NCBI GenBank assembly: GCA_937954195.1
Contig: CALFYR010000703.1
Span: forward strand, 1 to 10,205
Direction of reading: 5' to 3'
From: an uncultured Dehalococcoidia bacterium
Lineage (GTDB): Bacteria; Chloroflexota; Dehalococcoidia; Tepidiformales; Tepidiformaceae
Length of the DNA: 10,205 nt
The notes under the pieces are model-generated. The model had not been told where the DNA came from. It was given only the letters and a program-made list of their open reading frames with translations, and searched no databases. Numbering within the stretch: position 1 is the first letter of the stretch; each line of letters opens with the position of its first letter. This document shows positions 6,588 to 10,205 of this stretch, piece after piece. The translations under genes and the position numbers were made by a program.

Positions 6588-7660
6588 TCCAGGTTTTCGA
6601 GGCGTTCCGCTTCATCGGCGGTCGCAACCGCATCGATGATGTCGTCGAGATTGCCGGCGAGCCGATCCTGCACGTTGTGCACGGTCAGGCCGACGCGGTG
6701 GTCGGTGATGCGGTCCTGCGGGAAGTTGTAGGTCCGGATCTTCTCGCTGCGGTCGCCGGTGCCCACCTGCCCCCGCCGGTCCGCGCCGATCTCCGCCGCC
6801 TGCTTCTGCTGCTCCATATCGAGCAGCCGCGACCGGAGCAGCGTCATCGCCTTGATGCGATTCTTCAGCTGCGAGCGCTCTTCCTGGCATGCGACGACCA
6901 GGCCGGTGGGGATGTGCGTGATGCGCACTGCTGTTGCGACCTTGTTCACGTTCTGGCCGCCGGCTCCAGACGAATGGTAGATGTCGGTCCGGAGGTCCTT
7001 TTCTTCGATCGTGACATCCACTTCGTCGGCTTCGGCAAGGACCGCGACCGTCGCGGTGGAGGTGTGAATTCGGCCTTGCGTCTCGGTAGCGGGGACGCGC
7101 TGCACGCGGTGGACGCCGCTCTCCCACTTCATCCGGGAGAACGCGCCATCTCCCCGTATCTCGAACACGACTTCCTTGAACCCACCCTTTTCCGATTCCG
7201 ACGCGCTCAAGATTTCGACCTGCCAGCCCTTCTGCTCGGCGTAGCGGGCGTAGGCGCGGTAGAGCTCCGACGCGAAGAGGGCGGCTTCTTCACCGCCGGC
7301 GCCGGCACGGATTTCGACGATCACGTTCCGAGCGTCACGCGGGTCTTTCGCTAGCAGCGACCGCCGCAACGCCACCGTGAGCTCATCGAGGTGGGCGTTG
7401 GCTTCTTCCAGTTCAGCCTGGGCGAGTTCCTTCATTTCCGGGTCGGATTCGCCAAGCATCGCCTTTGCGTCGTCGATCGACTTCTGGGTCGCTTCGTAGT
7501 CGCTGTACAACTCGACGACCGGCTCGATATCAGCGCGTTCCTTGGCGAGCTTACCGAGCTGGTCGAAATCGGCGGCGATGTCGGGCCGCCCCATCGAATC
7601 GGTGAGTTCGTTGTACCGCGCCCGGATGCGCTGGAGCTGGGAAAGTACTTTGGCGTCCAT
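6584..7660 (-). CDS. prfA: Peptide chain release factor 1
   Basis: RF1 recognises UAA and UAG in the ribosomal A site and triggers peptidyl-tRNA hydrolysis. The 358-residue length is normal. The stop-codon reading tripeptide PAT (190-192) identifies RF1 rather than RF2, which has SPF. The catalytic GGQ lies at 234-236 within HSSGAGGQNVNKVATAVRITHIPTG. The N-terminal helical domain and the C-terminal RTYNFPQDRITDHRVG segment are canonical, and there is no prfB-style programmed frameshift. I chose the ATG at 7660 (MDAKVLSQLQ). An in-frame TTG at 7702 would add 14 non-conserved residues and has AAGGGA only 2 nt ahead. No strong Shine-Dalgarno precedes the ATG; instead a perfect palindrome lies 14 nt upstream. 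The stop overlaps the prmC start by 4 nt. Confidence 0.97.
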   Translation of the reverse strand: MDAKVLSQLQRIRARYNELTDSMGRPDIAADFDQLGKLAKERADIEPVVELYSDYEATQKSIDDAKAMLGESDPEMKELAQAELEEANAHLDELTVALRRSLLAKDPRDARNVIVEIRAGAGGEEAALFASELYRAYARYAEQKGWQVEILSASESEKGGFKEVVFEIRGDGAFSRMKWESGVHRVQRVPATETQGRIHTSTATVAVLAEADEVDVTIEEKDLRTDIYHSSGAGGQNVNKVATAVRITHIPTGLVVACQEERSQLKNRIKAMTLLRSRLLDMEQQKQAAEIGADRRGQVGTGDRSEKIRTYNFPQDRITDHRVGLTVHNVQDRLAGNLDDIIDAVATADEAERLENLE

Positions 7661-7674
7661 GGTTGTACACAGGA

Positions 7675-7696
7675 ACGGTCCGCGATCGCGGACCGT
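7675..7696 (-). repeat. Perfect 22-bp palindrome in the prfA leader
   Basis: Positions 7675-7685 (ACGGTCCGCGA) and 7686-7696 are exact reverse complements, with no central spacer. As DNA this could be a dimer-binding operator. As RNA it folds into a 9-bp stem with a GATC loop. Outside it, GTTGT and ACAAC in the leader can pair as a further 5-bp stem across an internal loop, drawing an upstream AAGGGA close to the ATG. No T-run follows on the minus strand, so it is not a hisS terminator. Confidence 0.7.
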
Positions 7697-7720
7697 CCAC
7701 AACGTCCCTTGAGTGATTCG

Positions 7721-7729
7721 AGTATAGCA
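7721..7729 (-). promoter_or_regulatory. Extended -10 promoter of prfA
   Basis: On the minus strand TGCTATACT provides an extended -10 (TGnTATACT, with TATACT at 7726-7721). No good -35 is seen 17 bp upstream, where the sequence is the end of hisS; extended -10 promoters often manage without one. The predicted transcription start is near 7714, placing the 22-bp palindrome in the early leader and giving prfA-prmC-HAD its own promoter separate from hisS. Confidence 0.55.
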
Positions 7730-7740
7730 CCCGGCCCGGC

Positions 7741-9021
7741 TCAGGCCCGGAGGCGAGCGCCTATCGCGGCCGCGAGCGAGGCAAGCGGCAGCGTCTCTTG
7801 TGCGCCGTCTTCCGATGCCAGGTCCTTCAGCACGGCCGCGCCGGCCGCAAGCTCATCGTCGCCGATGATCACCGCGAATCGGGCGCCGCTGGTGTTGGCG
7901 CCGCGCATCTGGGCCTTCATGGACTTGCCCGTTTCGCCGATCACAGCCGGGACCCCCGCGGCACGCAATTCTGATGCGAGCGCGAAGACCTTCGGCCCGG
8001 CGCCGGCCGCCCGATGGACAATGTAGACCTGGGCCACGGGCGACGGTTCGAAGGTGATGCCATTCTTCTGCATCTCCAGGATGATGCGTTCGATGCCGCT
8101 GCCAAAGCCGATTCCCGGCGTAGATGGCCCGCCCAGCAGTTCGATGAGCCCGTCGTAGCGGCCGCCGCCTCCGAGCGTGCCCTGCGCGCGCTCATCGTCG
8201 TCGGGAACGATTTCGAAGACGGTGCGGTTGTAGTAGTCGAGCCCGCGGACCAGCAGCGGGTCGATCGCAAACTGAATGCCGGCGGCTGCGAGTGCCCCCT
8301 GGACAGCATCGTGATGTTCCTGTGCGAGGGGGCTCAGGCTCTCAATCAGCTTCGGGGCCGCTTCCTTGAAGGGCTGATCGCGTTCGTCCTTGCTATCCAG
8401 CAGGCGCAGCGGGTTGCGGGCGAAGCGGCGCTGGCTGTCTTCGGAGAGCTTCGAAAGATGCGGTCGGTAGTAGTCCTTCAGTCGTTCGATGTAGCTGCGG
8501 CGTGATTCGAGGTCATCGAGCGAGCCGAGGCGTACGGTGATGTTTTTGATGCCGAGCCGCGCGTAAAGGTCCCAGAGAATGCCGATCACTTCGGCATCGA
8601 CCAGTGGGTCTACGGACCCGAGCACCTCGCAGTCGAACTGTGTGTGCTGGCGGTAGCGGCCCTTTTGGGGGCGGTCATAGCGGAACATGGCGTGGGTGGT
8701 GTAGAGCCGCACCGGCTGCGGCCAGCTGGCCATGCCGTGCTCGAGGTAGGCGCGGCAGATGGCTGGCGTTCCTTCGGGCGTGAGTGCGAGGCGTTCGCCG
8801 CCGCGGTCTTCGAAGACGTACATCTCCTTCTCGACCACGTCGGTGGTGTCGCCACTACCTTTTTCGAACACGCCGGCGTTTTCGAACACGGGCGTATCGA
8901 TGCGCCGGAAGCCGTGGAGATGTGTGACCTCGCGGATGGCGTCGTTCACCGCCTGCCAGTAGGGCTGCATATCGGGGAGCACATCCTGTGTGCCGCGCGG
9001 AGCCTGGAATCGCGAGGACAT
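7741..9021 (-). CDS. hisS: Histidyl-tRNA synthetase
   Basis: This is a class II aminoacyl-tRNA synthetase that charges tRNA-His. The 426-residue protein opens with FQAPRGTQDVLPDMQPYW (motif 1 region). Next come LTPEGT and motif 2 FRYDRPQKGRYRQHTQFDCEVLG. The two histidyl signatures are RGLDYYNRTVFE (from 259) and GGGGRYDGLIELLGG, and motif 3 is GIGFGSGIERI. A C-terminal anticodon-binding domain follows (QVYIVHRAAGAGPKVFALASELR onward). I chose the ATG at 9021. The in-frame GTG at 9093 would add 24 unconserved residues, and that stretch holds the candidate promoters. The Shine-Dalgarno is weak (GGAAG, 11 nt upstream). It is divergent from rel and lies 80 nt upstream of prfA on the same strand. 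Confidence 0.96.
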   Translation of the reverse strand: MSSRFQAPRGTQDVLPDMQPYWQAVNDAIREVTHLHGFRRIDTPVFENAGVFEKGSGDTTDVVEKEMYVFEDRGGERLALTPEGTPAICRAYLEHGMASWPQPVRLYTTHAMFRYDRPQKGRYRQHTQFDCEVLGSVDPLVDAEVIGILWDLYARLGIKNITVRLGSLDDLESRRSYIERLKDYYRPHLSKLSEDSQRRFARNPLRLLDSKDERDQPFKEAAPKLIESLSPLAQEHHDAVQGALAAAGIQFAIDPLLVRGLDYYNRTVFEIVPDDDERAQGTLGGGGRYDGLIELLGGPSTPGIGFGSGIERIILEMQKNGITFEPSPVAQVYIVHRAAGAGPKVFALASELRAAGVPAVIGETGKSMKAQMRGANTSGARFAVIIGDDELAAGAAVLKDLASEDGAQETLPLASLAAAIGARLRA

Positions 9022-9032
9022 AATGTAGGTAA

Positions 9033-9061
9033 CTTCCAGCGAAGGGGATGCATGGTAGGAT
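9033..9061 (+). promoter_or_regulatory. Candidate rel promoter
   Basis: The -10 element TAGGAT (9056-9061) has a weak -35-like CTTCCA (9033-9038) 17 bp upstream. The predicted start near 9068 gives a leader of about 31 nt, consistent with a TTG start at 9099 and its Shine-Dalgarno. The -10 overlaps the opposite-facing hisS -10 by 5 bp. Confidence 0.45.
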
Positions 9062-9084
9062 AGGTTTGGATCCAGTCGCGGCAA
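9057..9084 (-). promoter_or_regulatory. Candidate hisS promoter
   Basis: On the minus strand TATCCT (9062-9057) is a plausible -10, with TTGCCG (9084-9079) 16 bp upstream as a -35. The predicted start falls near 9050, giving a leader of about 29 nt before the hisS ATG. It is back-to-back with the rel promoter. Confidence 0.45.
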
Positions 9085-9090
9085 AGAGGG
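9085..9090 (+). promoter_or_regulatory. Shine-Dalgarno that sets the rel start
   Basis: AGAGGG lies 8 nt before the TTG at 9099 and 11 nt before the next in-frame codon, a GTG at 9102. This favours TTG as the rel start. An in-frame ATG at 9048 is open to the same reading frame but precedes the predicted transcription start and has no properly spaced ribosome binding site. Confidence 0.55.
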
Positions 9091-9098
9091 CACCCAGT

Positions 9099-10205
9099 TT
9101 GGTGGTACGCACGGATGAACCCGCTGTACCCGGCGTCAGCATCGACGCTCTCCTCGAACGCGCCCGCCAATACCTCCCGGAAGAGCGCCTCCAGATAATC
9201 CGCGACGCTTTTGAGTTCGCCCGCGAGTGTCACGAAGGTCAGGTGCGAAAGACTGGCGACCCGTACATCACCCATCCGGTTGCCGTGACCGAACTCGTCG
9301 CGAACCTGGAACTGGACCACCTTGCGCTGGCGGCGGCGCTCCTGCACGACGTGCAGGAGGACTGCGGCATCGCGACCGAAACGATTGCGGAGAAATTCGG
9401 CCCGCGGGTAGCCAAGCTCGTCGATGGTTTAACGAAGCTCGACAAGCTACCGATGAACGTCGCCGGTATGGACCCATCCCGCGGCACGACGCAAGCACAG
9501 AACCTGCGGAAGATGTTCCTCGCCATGGCTGAGGACATCACCGTGGTGCTCATCAAGCTCTGCGACCGTCTCCACAACATGCGCACGCTCTGGGCGTTCC
9601 CGGTCGAGAAGCAGAAGCGCATTGCGCTGGAAACGCAGGAGATCTTCGCGCCGTTGGCGAACCGCCTCGGTGTGTGGCAAATCAAGTGGGAACTCGAGGA
9701 CCTCTCGTTCCGTTACCTGGAGCCCGAGAAGTACCGCGAGATTGCGGAACTCCTGGCTTCGAAGCGAGTGACCCGCGAGCGGGTGATTGCCGATGCGAGC
9801 CAGGTGCTCCGTGAGCACCTGGAAGGCGCCGGCATCCAGGCCGAGATCACCGGCCGGGCGAAGCACATCGCGTCCATCTACAACAAGATGCAGCGGTACT
9901 CGGCGCAGTCGAAATCGTTCGACCAGATTTACGACCTGCTCGCCATTCGCATCTTCGTGGACTCCGTTTCGGAATGTTATCACGCGCTGGGCGTCATTCA
10001 CTCGCTCTGGCGGCCCATCCCAGGGCAGTTCGACGACTACATTGGCAACCCGAAGGACAGCATGTACCAGTCGCTCCACACGACGGTCGTGGGGCCGGGC
10101 GGGCGGCCGCTTGAGATCCAGATTCGCACCTACGACATGCATCGTGTCGCGGAATACGGTGTCGCTGCGCACTGGAGATATAAGGAAGGGGGCAAACAGC
10201 AGGGC
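9099..10205 (+). CDS. rel: Rel/SpoT-family (p)ppGpp synthetase/hydrolase (3'-truncated by window edge)
   Basis: This gene encodes the stringent-response enzyme that makes and degrades (p)ppGpp from ATP and GTP/GDP. The visible 369 codons cover the HD hydrolase domain and much of the synthetase domain. The TGS and ACT regulatory domains would lie beyond the window. Hydrolase motifs are KTGDPYITHP, LLHDVQED (H83, D84, E87, D88) and KLCDRLHNMRTL; all metal and catalytic positions look intact, so hydrolysis is expected. Synthetase motifs are GRAKHIASIYNKMQR, LLAIRIFVDS, QFDDYIGNPKDSMYQSLHT (310 onward) and LEIQIRTYDMHRVAEYGVAAHWRYKEG. The position that reads RxKD in bifunctional Rel/SpoT and ExDD in monofunctional RelA reads QFDD. 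The start is TTG with AGAGGG upstream. It is divergent from hisS, a neighbour whose substrate tRNA is part of the signal this enzyme senses. Confidence 0.95.
   Translation, partial: MVVRTDEPAVPGVSIDALLERARQYLPEERLQIIRDAFEFARECHEGQVRKTGDPYITHPVAVTELVANLELDHLALAAALLHDVQEDCGIATETIAEKFGPRVAKLVDGLTKLDKLPMNVAGMDPSRGTTQAQNLRKMFLAMAEDITVVLIKLCDRLHNMRTLWAFPVEKQKRIALETQEIFAPLANRLGVWQIKWELEDLSFRYLEPEKYREIAELLASKRVTRERVIADASQVLREHLEGAGIQAEITGRAKHIASIYNKMQRYSAQSKSFDQIYDLLAIRIFVDSVSECYHALGVIHSLWRPIPGQFDDYIGNPKDSMYQSLHTTVVGPGGRPLEIQIRTYDMHRVAEYGVAAHWRYKEGGKQQG
9339..9359 (+). repeat. 21-nt inverted repeat inside the rel HD motif
   Basis: CTCCTGCACG (9339-9348) and CGTGCAGGAG (9350-9359) are perfect 10-nt inverted arms around a single A. 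The repeat covers the codons for LLHDVQE, including H83 and D84. It may be a by-product of conserved residues and GC-biased codon choice. Confidence 0.5.

Noticed and set aside
7682..7689. GCGATCGC octamers resembling the cyanobacterial HIP1 repeat (also near 1480 and 2766)
   Set aside because: Three copies in 10 kb is only a slight excess for this GC content and far below HIP1 density in cyanobacteria. The 7682 copy is part of the larger palindrome.
7660..7702. Longer prfA product starting at TTG 7702
   Set aside because: The extra 14 residues are not RF1-like, the AAGGGA is only 2 nt from that TTG, and the ATG at 7660 gives the normal RF1 N-terminus and length.
9022..9098. Possible T-box or other amino-acid-responsive leader upstream of hisS, and likewise upstream of metG
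   Set aside because: The gaps are only 77 and 60 nt. No T-box sequence, long leader or terminator/antiterminator pair is visible.
9048..9098. Longer rel product starting at the in-frame ATG 9048
   Set aside because: No correctly spaced Shine-Dalgarno, and the candidate -10 would lie inside the coding sequence. AGAGGG at 9085-9090 fits the TTG at 9099 better.
1..10205. Search for tRNA/rRNA genes, CRISPR arrays, insertion sequences, toxin-antitoxin or defence genes, and phage remnants
   Set aside because: None seen. Nearly all sequence is accounted for by ten conserved genes, with gaps of 60, 144, 80 and 77 nt.

Overview
This window is an ordinary chromosomal stretch of a GC-rich bacterium (roughly 60% G+C or a little above by eye). 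It is packed with housekeeping genes for translation, rRNA modification, purine metabolism and the stringent response. There are no mobile elements, tRNA or rRNA genes, CRISPR arrays or phage genes. Several starts appear to be TTG or GTG. The combination of a CBS-less GuaB3-type IMP dehydrogenase relative, a bacterial HisRS, a full-length RF1 and a Rel enzyme with a QFDD motif is compatible with Chloroflexota or a similarly deep-branching GC-rich lineage. That placement is a weak inference and needs a similarity search.

Layout. On the minus strand, positions 3039 down to 1 carry rsmI, metG and the first 172 codons of a TatD-family hydrolase, which overlaps metG by 4 nt and runs off the left edge. 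A divergent promoter region at 3040-3183 follows. On the plus strand come guaB3 (3184-4407) and a small secreted, membrane-anchored protein (4388-4981) that overlaps the end of guaB3. This protein meets the next minus-strand cluster stop-to-stop in a shared CTAG. That cluster is prfA, prmC and a Cof-type HAD phosphatase (7660 down to 4978), with start/stop overlaps at both junctions that suggest translational coupling. Upstream of it, also on the minus strand, is hisS (9021-7741). A short divergent promoter region separates hisS from a Rel/SpoT-family (p)ppGpp enzyme that runs off the right edge.

How the genes fit together. RF1 (prfA) terminates translation, and PrmC methylates its GGQ glutamine, so prfA-prmC is a functional pair. 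HisRS and MetRS charge tRNAs, RsmI modifies the 16S rRNA decoding site, and Rel couples amino-acid starvation (uncharged tRNA) to (p)ppGpp.

No previously undescribed multi-gene system is visible. The points most worth a second look are regulatory and small-scale. They are an intrinsic-terminator-like hairpin after guaB3 that lies inside the signal-peptide codons of the next gene, a perfect 22-bp palindrome in the prfA leader behind an extended -10 promoter, and overlapping opposite -10 elements between hisS and rel. Key motifs in Rel, MetRS and PrmC also deviate from consensus, and the secreted protein has a TIMP/NTR-like layout.
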